From Bin87 sp963663945 (GTDB lineage Bacteria; Chloroflexota; Dehalococcoidia; Lucifugimonadales; UBA3495): 64,000 nt of DNA. The notes beneath the pieces are model-generated. The model saw only the letters and a list, made by a program, of their open reading frames with translations. It made no database searches and was not told the DNA's origin. This document shows positions 9,483 through 17,676 of this stretch, piece by piece; within the stretch, counting starts at the first letter, position 1, and every line of letters starts with the position of its first letter. The position numbers and the translations under genes were made by a program. The stretch is from NCBI GenBank assembly GCA_963663945.1, contig OY760687.1, positions 2,914,001 to 2,978,000 on the forward strand. Reading direction: 5' to 3'.

Positions 9483-9683
9483 GTGCCGACTTCAAGCAGG
9501 TTCGTCGAAATGTTCTTTGCAGCCAAACAAGCCGCCGAACGCAGGGCCCGCGAACGCGGCCGCAGGGAAGGCATCCTGGAAGGAATTAGGGAGGAGCGCG
9601 AGCGGATTGGCAAGATGCTGGAGGAGCAAGGCGTAGTGCTCTCGCCTGAGCTTGCCGAGAGGTTGGCTTCCCAGCCCGAATAA
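9483..9683 (+). CDS. short coiled-coil protein, duplicate copy 2
   Basis: This 66-residue frame (GTG at 9483; an alternative ATG lies at 9510) repeats the charged helical tail of the preceding gene, including the same ending (LSPELAERLASQPE), but lacks the membrane segments. A four-residue insertion (GILE) distinguishes it. It may be a translated soluble paralogue or a non-functional by-product of tandem duplication; no clear ribosome-binding site supports it. Confidence 0.38.
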   Translation: MPTSSRFVEMFFAAKQAAERRARERGRREGILEGIREERERIGKMLEEQGVVLSPELAERLASQPE

Positions 9684-9709
9684 TCGGAGCATCCCGTTCG
9701 AACCGGACC

Positions 9710-9946
9710 GTGCCAACTTCGAGCAGGTTCGTCGAAATGTTCTTTGCAGCCAAACAAGCCGCCGAACGCAAGGCCCGCGAACGTCGGCGCCAAGAACGCG
9801 AACGGCGAACTCACGAACGCGGGCGCAGAGAAGACATCAAGGCCGGCCGCCGGACAGAACGCGAACGCATCAGCGCAGCGCTGGAACAGCAGGGCGTGGG
9901 ACTCACGCCGGAACTCGCGAGTATCCTCGCCGGCGAGGATGAATAG
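9710..9946 (+). CDS. short coiled-coil protein, duplicate copy 3
   Basis: This 78-residue frame (GTG at 9710 or ATG at 9737) is the most divergent copy of the repeated tail. It has the conserved FFAAKQAAERKARER start, extra Arg/Glu-rich heptads, and a drifted ending (QQGVGLTPELASILAGEDE). The reading frame has stayed open despite divergence, which slightly favours it being expressed. Function unknown. Confidence 0.42.
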   Translation: MPTSSRFVEMFFAAKQAAERKARERRRQERERRTHERGRREDIKAGRRTERERISAALEQQGVGLTPELASILAGEDE

Positions 9947-9952
9947 CGTCCT

Positions 9953-11128
9953 CTAACCCCGGGGCAAACCCAGGCCACGCCCGGCCACGATCCCCCGCTG
10001 CACTTCCGAGGTACCGCCGGCGATCTTGTGCGAAAAGCTGATCATCCAGTTTTCCGGCAAGCGGCCATTCAGCGGAGCCCGCTTCTCGCCACGGCCCATC
10101 GCGCCGTCGAGGCCCGCCACTTCCAGCACGCTGTTGGCGGATCTGTGGAGAGTCTCGCTCCCGAAAGCCTTGCTCATTGAGGCTTCCTTGTTCGGGACCA
10201 GCCCTTCGCCCTGCATCCAGGCCACGTTGTAGGCCATCAGGCGGGCCACCTCACACTCTACGTACCGGTCGGCCAGCAGGTTGCGCACCCAGGGCTGTTC
10301 GGTAACCTTGATGCCGTTGCGTGAGACCGTGCCCGCGTACTCCCGCGTGTCATCCAGCAGCCGCCGCGCGATGGCGGAATAGTCGATGCCAGATCGCTCG
10401 AAGTCCAGCAGGGTCACCGCCACGTACCAACCGCGGTTTTCCTCGCCGACCACGTTGCTGCTGGGTACGCGCACATTGTCGAACATCACCTGGTTGAACT
10501 CGTGCCCGCCGGCCATGTTGACCACCGGCCGCACCTCAACACCCGGCGTTTTCATGTCCACCAGGATAAAGCTGATACCCCGGTGCCTCGGAGCTTCCGG
10601 GTCGGTGCGGGCCAGGCACATGATCCAATCGGAATGGTGCGCCAGCGTCGTCCAGATCTTGGATCCGTTGATTACGTACTCGTCGCCGTCGCGCACCGCT
10701 CTGGTGCTCAGCGACGCCAGGTCGGATCCCGATTCGGGCTCGCTGTAGCCCTGGCACCACTGGACTTCGCCGCGCGCGATGGGAGGAAGGTGAGTCTGCT
10801 TCTGTTCCTCGCTCCCGTGGATCATCAGCGTGGGACCCAACATCCGCACTCCGAAAATATCCCGGCCCGGCGCCCGCAGGTAGGCCAGTTCTTCGTTGTA
10901 GATGGCCGAGCGCACCGGTGACGCATCCTGCCCACCGTACTCTTCCGGCCAATGCATGGTCAGCCAGCCGCGCTCCGCCAACCGGCCGCGCAGGTGCATG
11001 GTGAAGTCCCAGTCGTATTCTTCAGGCCAGCGTCCGCCGCCTTCCCAGTCAGCCGGCAACTCGGCCTGGATAAACTGGCACAGTTCGCCTCTGAAATGAT
11101 CGTCTTCCGGAGTGAAGCGGTACTCCAA
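9953..11128 (-). CDS. acyl-CoA dehydrogenase
   Basis: This 391-residue FAD enzyme introduces a double bond between C-alpha and C-beta of an acyl-CoA. The N-terminal helical domain leads into QGYSEPESGSDLASL, the usual flavin/substrate loop, then the beta domain (GSKIWTTLAHHSDW), and a C-terminal helical domain ending with the FAD-contacting AGGTSEVQRGIVAGRGLGL. Length is typical. It lies downstream of the small RAM-domain gene on the same strand (52-base gap) and may share its promoter. Chain-length preference cannot be inferred. Confidence 0.93.
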   Translation of the reverse strand: MEYRFTPEDDHFRGELCQFIQAELPADWEGGGRWPEEYDWDFTMHLRGRLAERGWLTMHWPEEYGGQDASPVRSAIYNEELAYLRAPGRDIFGVRMLGPTLMIHGSEEQKQTHLPPIARGEVQWCQGYSEPESGSDLASLSTRAVRDGDEYVINGSKIWTTLAHHSDWIMCLARTDPEAPRHRGISFILVDMKTPGVEVRPVVNMAGGHEFNQVMFDNVRVPSSNVVGEENRGWYVAVTLLDFERSGIDYSAIARRLLDDTREYAGTVSRNGIKVTEQPWVRNLLADRYVECEVARLMAYNVAWMQGEGLVPNKEASMSKAFGSETLHRSANSVLEVAGLDGAMGRGEKRAPLNGRLPENWMISFSHKIAGGTSEVQRGIVAGRGLGLPRG

Positions 11129-11180
11129 ACCATGCCTCCTGCGAGATCAGATAGCCGTGTTGATCAACCCCGGTTGCTCA

Positions 11181-11417
11181 TCAAGCATCCACGGCCACGC
11201 ACGTCACGGTTCGAACGACGCCCACCACCGTGTGGATCTTTTCCGTCACCAGTCCTCCGACCACCGACATATCCTCGCCGGAGATCACCGCGATGATGTC
11301 GTAAGGACCCGTCACCACGTCCACCGACTCGATGCCGTCCAGATCCCGCAATGTGGTCGCTACGTCCCTGGTTCGCCCAACGGCGGTTTCAACCAGCAAA
11401 AAGGCTTTAGTTGCCAT
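11181..11417 (-). CDS. stand-alone Lrp/AsnC ligand-binding (RAM) domain protein
   Basis: This 78-residue protein consists of only the ACT-like RAM domain of Lrp/AsnC regulators, without the helix-turn-helix. It shows the family pattern AFLLVETAVGRTRDV, GIESVDVVTGPYDIIAVI and IHTVVGVVRTVTCV. Such domains bind amino acids and oligomerise, and can modify full-length Lrp proteins. The ATG at 11417 is preceded by an AGGAG site and a consensus promoter about 80 bases upstream. It precedes the acyl-CoA dehydrogenase on the same strand. Confidence 0.85.
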   Translation of the reverse strand: MATKAFLLVETAVGRTRDVATTLRDLDGIESVDVVTGPYDIIAVISGEDMSVVGGLVTEKIHTVVGVVRTVTCVAVDA

Positions 11418-11492
11418 GATTTGGCGTCTCCTGTTCCAAGGGTGAAGTGGGGCGACACCGGCGGGAACCATCCCTGCCGAAAACGCGGGGCA

Positions 11493-11521
11493 ATTCTACG
11501 GTGGCCCCATTGGAGTGTCAA
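11493..11521 (-). promoter_or_regulatory. consensus promoter of the RAM-domain gene
   Basis: Reading the minus strand, TTGACA (11521-11516), a 17-base spacer and TAGAAT (11498-11493) form a strong sigma-70 promoter. Transcription would start near 11487, about 70 bases before the ATG at 11417. Confidence 0.75.
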
Positions 11522-11536
11522 TTGAACCTGGCCTGG

Positions 11537-12409
11537 CTATAGATCGGCCGCCAACCGCCGTACCAGATCTGCCGCGGCTTGCCGGGTGTCCTCGCGTTTC
11601 ATTGCGTACTCCAGCGAAGCCCTGAGCAATCCCAACGGGTTACCGCCATCATAGCGTATCCCATCAAACTCGCAGGCATAAACGGCTGCGTCTTCCATCA
11701 ACAATGCCAGCCCGTCGGTCAACTGGATCTCGCCGCGCGCGCCCGGGGGTGTGCGCTCGAGACAGTCGAAAACCTGCGACGGCAGCAGGTAACGCCCCAC
11801 GATCGATAGGTTGGACGGCGCCGTCCCCGGAGGCGGCTTTTCCACCAACCCATGAACTCGATGCCGACCCTCACCCGCAGGTTCCGAGTCCACCACGCCG
11901 TAGTTCTGCACCAGTTCCCACGGCACGCGCTCCACCGCCACCGCTGCGGCGCCGTCTTCGCCAGCAACGGCGGCCATCATCTGGGACAGCACGCCGGGCG
12001 AGTGGTCCACGATGTCGTCGGGCAAAATTACCGCGAAGGGTTCATCTCCAACCGCCTCACGCGCCGTGAGCACGGCATGACCCAAGCCCAGCGGCTCCTC
12101 CTGGATCACGAATGACACATTAGCCAGATCCGAACCGGACCGGACCTTCTCCAGGAGCTGTGCATCGTCGGCCAGCCGCGCTTCCAAATCCGGTCGAGGC
12201 CGGAAATACTCTGCGATGCCCTCCTTGCCCGGGGAGGTGACCACGATTACGTCGGTGATCCCCGCTTCCGCCGCCTCCTCCACCACGTACTGCAGCATTG
12301 GCCGGTCGAGTATCGGCAGCAATTCCTTGGGCACGGAGCGGGTCACCGGTAAAAACCTGGTTCCCAGGCCAGCGGCCGGTATGACTGCTTTACGGATCGC
12401 GGCGCACAT
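11537..12409 (-). CDS. galU: UTP-glucose-1-phosphate uridylyltransferase
   Basis: GalU makes UDP-glucose from UTP and glucose-1-phosphate, feeding cell-envelope and exopolysaccharide synthesis. The nucleotide-binding loop AVIPAAGLGTRFLPVT is near the N-terminus, followed by SVPKELLPILDRP, the LPDDIVD motif, the GVVDSEP segment and VGRYLLPSQVFD. Length (290) is typical. I prefer the ATG at 12409 to a TTG at 12418 because an extended -10 element (TGC-TATGAT, 12426-12418) sits immediately upstream, so the mRNA would start a base or two before this ATG. Confidence 0.93.
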   Translation of the reverse strand: MCAAIRKAVIPAAGLGTRFLPVTRSVPKELLPILDRPMLQYVVEEAAEAGITDVIVVTSPGKEGIAEYFRPRPDLEARLADDAQLLEKVRSGSDLANVSFVIQEEPLGLGHAVLTAREAVGDEPFAVILPDDIVDHSPGVLSQMMAAVAGEDGAAAVAVERVPWELVQNYGVVDSEPAGEGRHRVHGLVEKPPPGTAPSNLSIVGRYLLPSQVFDCLERTPPGARGEIQLTDGLALLMEDAAVYACEFDGIRYDGGNPLGLLRASLEYAMKREDTRQAAADLVRRLAADL

Positions 12410-12417
12410 GACGATCA

Positions 12418-12426
12418 ATCATAGCA
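12418..12426 (-). promoter_or_regulatory. extended -10 element abutting galU start
   Basis: The minus strand reads TGC-TATGAT (12426-12418). With the usual 6-7 base distance, transcription begins at about 12411-12409, giving a leaderless or nearly leaderless galU mRNA. No Shine-Dalgarno site could be present in such a transcript. Confidence 0.45.
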
Positions 12427-12487
12427 TGGCGCCGCGGCACACCCGGGCATGTGGGCGATCGGCGTCACTCCTAGAGCTTCGGGTCGG

Positions 12488-12763
12488 CTACTCGGGATGC
12501 GACAAACCCTCGGCGCCTTCCACCCGTCGCGACGCCACCCGCCGGTTGCTGGCTACGTAAGCAATCACGATTATCGCCGGCATCGCCAGGATAATGATCC
12601 CGATGATGATGACCACGGTGAGCTCAGTGAAGCCCAGCGTCCCCAGCAGGATATGGCTGAGGGCGGCCATAATCCATTGCAGCAGGGTTGGATCCGCCTC
12701 CCCGTGGTGGCGTCCCAATGCCGCCAGAATGGCAACAAACGCTGTTCCGCCCATCTCGATCAC
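12488..12763 (-). CDS. small membrane protein, unknown function
   Basis: This frame of up to 91 residues contains one long hydrophobic stretch (LTVVIIIGIIILAMPAIIVIAYV) followed by a basic turn (ASNRRVASRR), so the C-terminus should face the cytosol. The start is uncertain: GTG at 12763, ATG at 12754 or ATG at 12673. It lies 29 bases downstream of the MFS transporter on the same strand. No family was recognised. Confidence 0.45.
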   Translation of the reverse strand: MIEMGGTAFVAILAALGRHHGEADPTLLQWIMAALSHILLGTLGFTELTVVIIIGIIILAMPAIIVIAYVASNRRVASRRVEGAEGLSHPE

Positions 12764-12792
12764 CGCGGGCCGAACCGGTCAAACGGCGCGCC

Positions 12793-14265
12793 CTAGTATC
12801 GTCCGCCAGCGCCGGCCGTCGCCAACTGAGGGCTGGCGTCTGTCGGTTGCGAATTGTACCGGCTGGAGTAGTGGTACTCCTTGATGCTGTAGGCCATTAT
12901 CGACGCCGGGATCAGGGTGAGACCGGCGATCAGGAACGGCCAGAAATAGCTGTTGCCAAACCACTCGTAGGCGTAACCGGCAAACTGGATGCTGAAGAAC
13001 GATCCGATCTGGTGGGAGAAAAACACCCACCCGCTGATGGTTCCCAGCGCGCGGAAGCCGTAGACGTCGGCCGTCAGCGTAGATGTCAACGGCACGCTCG
13101 CCACCCAGGACATGCCGGACAGCAGCGCGAATGCCACCAGACCCAGCATCCCGTAGCCCATCAGCGGCAGGAACACCAGCGCCATAAACGCGACACCCCG
13201 GGTCGCGTACACCAGCGCGAGGACATTTTTACGCCGCATCCGGTCGCCCATGAACCCGGTGATGATTACTCCCGCAGCATTGAGTCCGGTCATTACGCCG
13301 AACATCAGCGCGGCGAAGACCTTCTTGTCATCAAAGGTCATCCACAGGAAGTTGACCGTATCCGGCAGGATGTCTTCCGCATACGGTATGAAGTGAATGC
13401 TCAACAGACCCGTGGTGATACCGCAAACCACGTAGGCCCCGGACAATTGCCACATGGGCGGCGTCTTGAAGCACTGCCGCCAGCTGTTGACTTCGTACAG
13501 GCCTGACTGGCGCTGCTGTGGCGCGCTGCCGGCCGGAGCGTCCTCCGGGTTGGGATCGCCGTCCGGGTTCAGGCCCAATTCCGCCGGGCTGGGCCGCAGG
13601 AAAAACACGGCTAGCGGCGCCGACAGGAATATGACCATCGCGCCCAGCATGAACCACACCGTGCGCCAGCCGACCAGTTCCACACCGGCTATGTTCAGGC
13701 TGGACCCGTCGATAACGCCCATCAGGTACGCAGCGAAGGGGATCATCAGCAGGCCACCGATGGAAGTGCCGGCTGCGGCAAGGCCCGTCGCCTTGCTCCG
13801 CTTCCGCTGGAACCAGCGCACCACCAGCGCCAGCATGTTGGTTATCGACGCCGCGCTCAGGCAGGTGTTGATCACGATGGAGAACACCACTATGAACCAC
13901 AGCAGGTCCAATGGGATGCTGACCACGCCCAGGTTGAGCGAGTGGGTCAGGTCCTGGATGAACGCCAGGCTCATGATCGCCAGGCCCATTATGGACAGCC
14001 CGATCCCGAAGACACGGCGCGGCCCGTACTTGTCGAACAGCGCCCCCATGATGGGCTGCATCGCTCCGTTTATGAGAAAGCCAACGGAACCCACCCAGGA
14101 AATATCAGAGCGGTCCCACCCGAACGTGGGCTCCATCTCGGTAACAAAAAGGCCGAACCCCTGTCGGCCCGGCATCGAAAGGAAGGAAACGAAGAAGCAG
14201 GTGGCAACGATATACCAGCCGAAATACATCGGCGCGGCAACTTGCGCTGCGGATTTGGATGTCAT
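12793..14265 (-). CDS. MFS transporter (oxalate:formate antiporter/monocarboxylate type)
   Basis: This 490-residue major facilitator has about 12 hydrophobic helices. The start FGWYIVATCFFVSFLSM and the loop-2 motif GALFDKYGPRRVFGIG fit the group related to oxalate/formate antiporters and monocarboxylate transporters. A hydrophilic central loop rich in Pro/Asp (PDGDPNPEDAPAG) separates the two halves. The ATG at 14265 begins MTSKSAAQ; the upstream extension is unconserved. A close paralogue lies 189 bases upstream. Both sit next to a TcuA-like flavoprotein and a GMC oxidoreductase, so small organic acids are plausible substrates. Confidence 0.88.
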   Translation of the reverse strand: MTSKSAAQVAAPMYFGWYIVATCFFVSFLSMPGRQGFGLFVTEMEPTFGWDRSDISWVGSVGFLINGAMQPIMGALFDKYGPRRVFGIGLSIMGLAIMSLAFIQDLTHSLNLGVVSIPLDLLWFIVVFSIVINTCLSAASITNMLALVVRWFQRKRSKATGLAAAGTSIGGLLMIPFAAYLMGVIDGSSLNIAGVELVGWRTVWFMLGAMVIFLSAPLAVFFLRPSPAELGLNPDGDPNPEDAPAGSAPQQRQSGLYEVNSWRQCFKTPPMWQLSGAYVVCGITTGLLSIHFIPYAEDILPDTVNFLWMTFDDKKVFAALMFGVMTGLNAAGVIITGFMGDRMRRKNVLALVYATRGVAFMALVFLPLMGYGMLGLVAFALLSGMSWVASVPLTSTLTADVYGFRALGTISGWVFFSHQIGSFFSIQFAGYAYEWFGNSYFWPFLIAGLTLIPASIMAYSIKEYHYSSRYNSQPTDASPQLATAGAGGRY

Positions 14266-14454
14266 AAGCCCCCTAGCTTCGCAGGTTCCGTGAGGCGATG
14301 ACCGGACACCGCCAAGTACCGTGCCATCATAGCAGGCGCGCAAATGGGGCGCCAGTACACATCACCCAGCATAGCTCGGGATGTCACCAGGCGTGACGCA
14401 GAGACGATCCGTCGGCGCAGCCGGCGGCAACCGCAGTCAGCGCGATTAATCCGG

Positions 14455-15783
14455 CTAGTCGGCCGCCCCGGCTGCGACCGGAGCAGTCTGATAACGCACC
14501 GAGTACTTGCGCTCCCGAATGGCGAAAGCGCTGATCGCCGCCGGATACAGCATCACCGCGGCGATGGTGAACGCGATCACGTAATCCCCGGTGATCTCGC
14601 GCAGGTAACCGGCCATCAGCACGCTGGTGAACCCGCCCAATTGGTGGAACAGGAACGCCACGCCCGAGATGGTTGCCAGGGACTTGAGACCGTACACCTC
14701 GGCTGTAAGCGAAGTTGTCAGAGGCGCCGTGGCGATCCAGGACAGGCCCGCAACCACCGAGAAGATCAGCAAACCGGCCAGCACCGGAATGCCGGGCACG
14801 ACCAACGACGCCACCAGGATCACGTAGCCAGTTCCCCGGCAGAAGTACACCAGCGCGAGCCAGTTCTTGCGCCGGCCGATGCGGTCGGAAATCCAACCTG
14901 CCCCTGTTGCGCCGAGCGCGTTGAGGCCCGACATCAGTCCGAAGATCAACGCAGCGGTCTGAGGATTGATACCCTCCTCCACCGCCATCGGCACGAAGTG
15001 CACGGCCAGCATGAACGTCGTCGAACCACAGATGAAGTAGGAGAAACTCATCTGCCAGATGGGGAGGGATTTGAACGCCTGCCGCCAGTTTTCGGCGAAC
15101 AGTGGCTGAGGCGGTGGTCCCTCGGCTCCCGGCGAACCCCCCGACCCACTGTCGGGAATCGGATCACCGTCCGGCGTCAATCCCTTCTTTGCCGGGTCGT
15201 CGTGCAGGAACATGAAAGCCAGGGGGATGCCCAACACCAGGATCATCACACCCAGCACTATCCACGACAACCGCCAGTCGATCAGGCTGATCATGTACGC
15301 AGCAAAGGGAACCAGGATCAGACCTCCCAGCGACATCCCGGACGCGTTCAGTCCGATGACCAGGCCCCGGCGGCGGCGGAACCATTTGCTGAGCATTGCA
15401 CCGGTGTTGGTCAGCGACGTGCCGCTCTGGCCCACTGCCGCTACCACGCCAAAAATCGAGATCAGGTACCAGATGCTGCCCGTAGCCGCCATCAGCAGCG
15501 TGGACACGCCCACGACGACAATGCCCGCCATCACCACGATCCGCACACCCACCCGGTCGAACAGATACCCCATGAACGGCTGCGACACACCGTTCAGCAG
15601 GGCTCCAAGCGCGGCCGCCCAGGAAACCACGGTACGGTTCCACTCGAATTCCGCCTCCATGGGCACGACGAAGGCGCCGAACGCGTTGCGCGTCCCCATG
15701 GTCAGGAACGCGATAAACATGCAGGTGGCCACAACAAACCACCCGTAAAACATGCCGGACCGCGCGGGATTACTCGCCGCCAT
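14455..15783 (-). CDS. MFS transporter, paralogue of the neighbouring one
   Basis: This 442-residue major facilitator shares layout and motifs with the adjacent transporter: MFYGWFVVATCMFIAFLTM at the start, GYLFDRVGVRIVVMAG after helix 2, a similar loop (PDGDPIPDSGSG) between halves, and TSLTAEVYGLKSLATISG late in the protein. The ATG at 15783 is used because the 44 residues upstream in the same frame are cysteine-rich and unlike transporters. The pair probably arose by tandem duplication and may import related organic acids. Confidence 0.88.
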   Translation of the reverse strand: MAASNPARSGMFYGWFVVATCMFIAFLTMGTRNAFGAFVVPMEAEFEWNRTVVSWAAALGALLNGVSQPFMGYLFDRVGVRIVVMAGIVVVGVSTLLMAATGSIWYLISIFGVVAAVGQSGTSLTNTGAMLSKWFRRRRGLVIGLNASGMSLGGLILVPFAAYMISLIDWRLSWIVLGVMILVLGIPLAFMFLHDDPAKKGLTPDGDPIPDSGSGGSPGAEGPPPQPLFAENWRQAFKSLPIWQMSFSYFICGSTTFMLAVHFVPMAVEEGINPQTAALIFGLMSGLNALGATGAGWISDRIGRRKNWLALVYFCRGTGYVILVASLVVPGIPVLAGLLIFSVVAGLSWIATAPLTTSLTAEVYGLKSLATISGVAFLFHQLGGFTSVLMAGYLREITGDYVIAFTIAAVMLYPAAISAFAIRERKYSVRYQTAPVAAGAAD

Positions 15784-15864
15784 TATGCCCCCAAGCCCAA
15801 ATCGAACACTTGCGCCGGATTGTATGCCTGCCTGACACCCCGCGCAACCTTGACAGCAAATGGA

Positions 15865-15892
15865 AGGGGGCGTCATCGCTGATGACGCCCCT
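15865..15892. repeat. GGGGCG-core hairpin downstream of the TcuA-like gene
   Basis: AGGGGGCGTCATC, a GCT loop and GATGACGCCCCT form a 12-base stem about 70 bases past the stop of the flavoprotein gene. It belongs to the same core family as the hairpins at 2055, 28737, 35143 and others, and likely marks a transcript end. Confidence 0.65.
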
Positions 15893-15960
15893 GTCTGGAC
15901 CGGATACCACGGCAATGCGGCTAGCGATATCCACTGGTCTCGTCCGTTTCATCCGTGGGA

Positions 15961-17466
15961 TTACACGTCCTTCAGCGCCAGGGCGTCCTCACCGGCGCTG
16001 TTGCCGGCCAGGCGACCGAACACCATGCCCGCGCTCAGGCCGCTGCCGCCGGGGTAGTTGTGGTAGAACAGGCCGCCGACCATTTCGCCGGCCGCGTAGA
16101 GGCCGGGGATGGGATCCTGGGCGTTGGTGACCACCTGGCCCCGGTTATTCACTTTGACACCGCCGAAGGTGAAGGTTATGCCGGTAGTTACGGCCCAGCC
16201 ACGGTAGGGAGGAGTGTCCAGAGTCTGCGCCCAGTTGGTCTTATTGACCGCCAGGCCCTCGGTGCAGCGTCCGTCCTTGACCGTCGGGTTGTACTCGATG
16301 TCCTGGCGCACCGCGGCGTTGTAGGCCTCCACCTCGCGCACCAACCCGTCGGGGTCGATATCCAGCATGCGGGCCAGTTCCTCGATGGAGTTGGCCTCGG
16401 CGGTGGTCGCTTGGGGAATCCAGTACTCGTCGCGCAGCAGGTGCTTCACTTTCTCGTCGAAAATCTGGAAGCATAGGCCCTGAGGCTGATCCATCAACGC
16501 CCGGCCGTAGGTGACGTAGGTGTAGTTGCGGAAGTCCGCGCCCTCGTCCAGGAACCGCTCGCCGTTGATGTTGACCATCAGGCCGAAGGGGTAGGAGTGC
16601 TTCTGGAACAACTCGGTAACCGTGCGGTCGCCGAAGGTCGGCGCGTTCATGTCCCAGGCCACGGCGTGGCAGGACGACCAGTGCCCGTAGGACTGCCCTC
16701 CCACGTCCAGCGCCATCTTGATGCCGTCGCCGGTGTTGTACGGGATGCCGCGAACCTTCACGGTCTCCCAGCCCGGGCCCAGGTAACGGCAGCGCATCTC
16801 CGCGTTGGCCTCGAACCCGCCGGCGGCCAGCACCACCGCGCGCCCCGCCAAATCCTCGAAGCCGTCCGGTCCCTTGACCCGCAGGCCGGCCACATTGCCC
16901 TTCTGGTCCTGGATCAGCGACACGCCCTCGGTGGCGTACCGCACCTCGACCCCCAGGCGCTGGCAGACGTCGAACTGCTGGTCCGACAGGCCCTTGCCCG
17001 CGCCCACGGCCTCGACCACGAGACCGCCCCAGAACCGGAACTTGTCGCCGTCGCGGAAGGCCTGGCGACCGAAGGACAGCACGAACCGCACGCCGTGTTC
17101 CTGCAGCCACTTCATCGTGGGATAGGACTGGCTCACCAGGATCTCAGCCAACTCGGGGTCTGACAGCCCATGGGTGACCCGCATCATGTCGTCGTAGAAC
17201 TGGTTCTCGGTGTACTGCCCCACCTCGATGGAATTGGCCTCGGTCTCGGACATATCGGGAATGAGACCCTTGATATCGTCCAGCCCGTTGTAGGCGAACC
17301 GGATGATGCCGCCGGTGAAGTAGGTATTGCCGCCGCGGAAATACTCCGGGGCCTTCTCGACGACCAGCACCGACTGGGTCTGCTCGCGGGCGGCGATGGC
17401 GGCGGAAAGAGCGGCGTTGCCGGCCCCCACCACGATTACGTCATAAACAGTGTCATTAGCAGGCAA
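15961..17466 (-). CDS. FAD-dependent tricarballylate dehydrogenase-like flavoprotein (TcuA/fumarate reductase family)
   Basis: This 501-residue flavoprotein is of the succinate dehydrogenase/fumarate reductase FAD family. The dinucleotide fold starts VIVVGAGNAALSAAIAARE; a second FAD contact is VLAAGGFEANAEM; and the C-terminal FAD loop reads PIPGLYAAGEMVGG followed by NYPGGSGLSAGMVFGR. It closely resembles TcuA, which oxidises tricarballylate to cis-aconitate, but the real substrate may be another di- or tricarboxylate. The start is a TTG with GAGGTG upstream; no nearby ATG exists. It sits next to two MFS genes and is divergent from a GMC oxidoreductase. Confidence 0.85.
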   Translation of the reverse strand: MPANDTVYDVIVVGAGNAALSAAIAAREQTQSVLVVEKAPEYFRGGNTYFTGGIIRFAYNGLDDIKGLIPDMSETEANSIEVGQYTENQFYDDMMRVTHGLSDPELAEILVSQSYPTMKWLQEHGVRFVLSFGRQAFRDGDKFRFWGGLVVEAVGAGKGLSDQQFDVCQRLGVEVRYATEGVSLIQDQKGNVAGLRVKGPDGFEDLAGRAVVLAAGGFEANAEMRCRYLGPGWETVKVRGIPYNTGDGIKMALDVGGQSYGHWSSCHAVAWDMNAPTFGDRTVTELFQKHSYPFGLMVNINGERFLDEGADFRNYTYVTYGRALMDQPQGLCFQIFDEKVKHLLRDEYWIPQATTAEANSIEELARMLDIDPDGLVREVEAYNAAVRQDIEYNPTVKDGRCTEGLAVNKTNWAQTLDTPPYRGWAVTTGITFTFGGVKVNNRGQVVTNAQDPIPGLYAAGEMVGGLFYHNYPGGSGLSAGMVFGRLAGNSAGEDALALKDV

Positions 17467-17676
17467 AACCGCACCTCAAAGGCCCGCCGGCTGCGTTCCG
17501 GCAGGCAAATTTCCGTACCCGATGATACCACAGCGCCCCTTTTCATCCGGTCGATGCTTGGTGCCGCGACCCCGGCTGATGTACCCTTGCAGCGCATCGG
17601 CGGCCCCGAAATTCAAGCTCTGGCAAGTCCCGACAGGCAACCGACGGTGGGGCTGAGATACCCATTTGGTGGTGAC

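Larger units (their letters stand above)
9295..9946 (+). repeat. threefold tandem duplication of the coiled-coil gene 3' half
   Basis: The segment beginning at the ATG of 9295 is repeated from the ATGs at 9510 (offset 215) and 9737 (offset 227, extended by a 12-base insertion). Copies 1 and 2 are nearly identical, including the intergenic stretch after the stop codon; copy 3 has diverged and lengthened. Confidence 0.85.

Noticed and set aside
14344..15882. 512-codon plus-strand open frame, Arg/His/Gln-rich
   Set aside because: It is the antisense shadow of the second MFS transporter, with biased composition and no ribosome-binding site.
17170..17676. Long N-terminal extension of the second GMC oxidoreductase
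   Set aside because: The frame is open but runs antisense to the TcuA-like gene and has no conserved motif; the flavin-binding fold starts at 17677.
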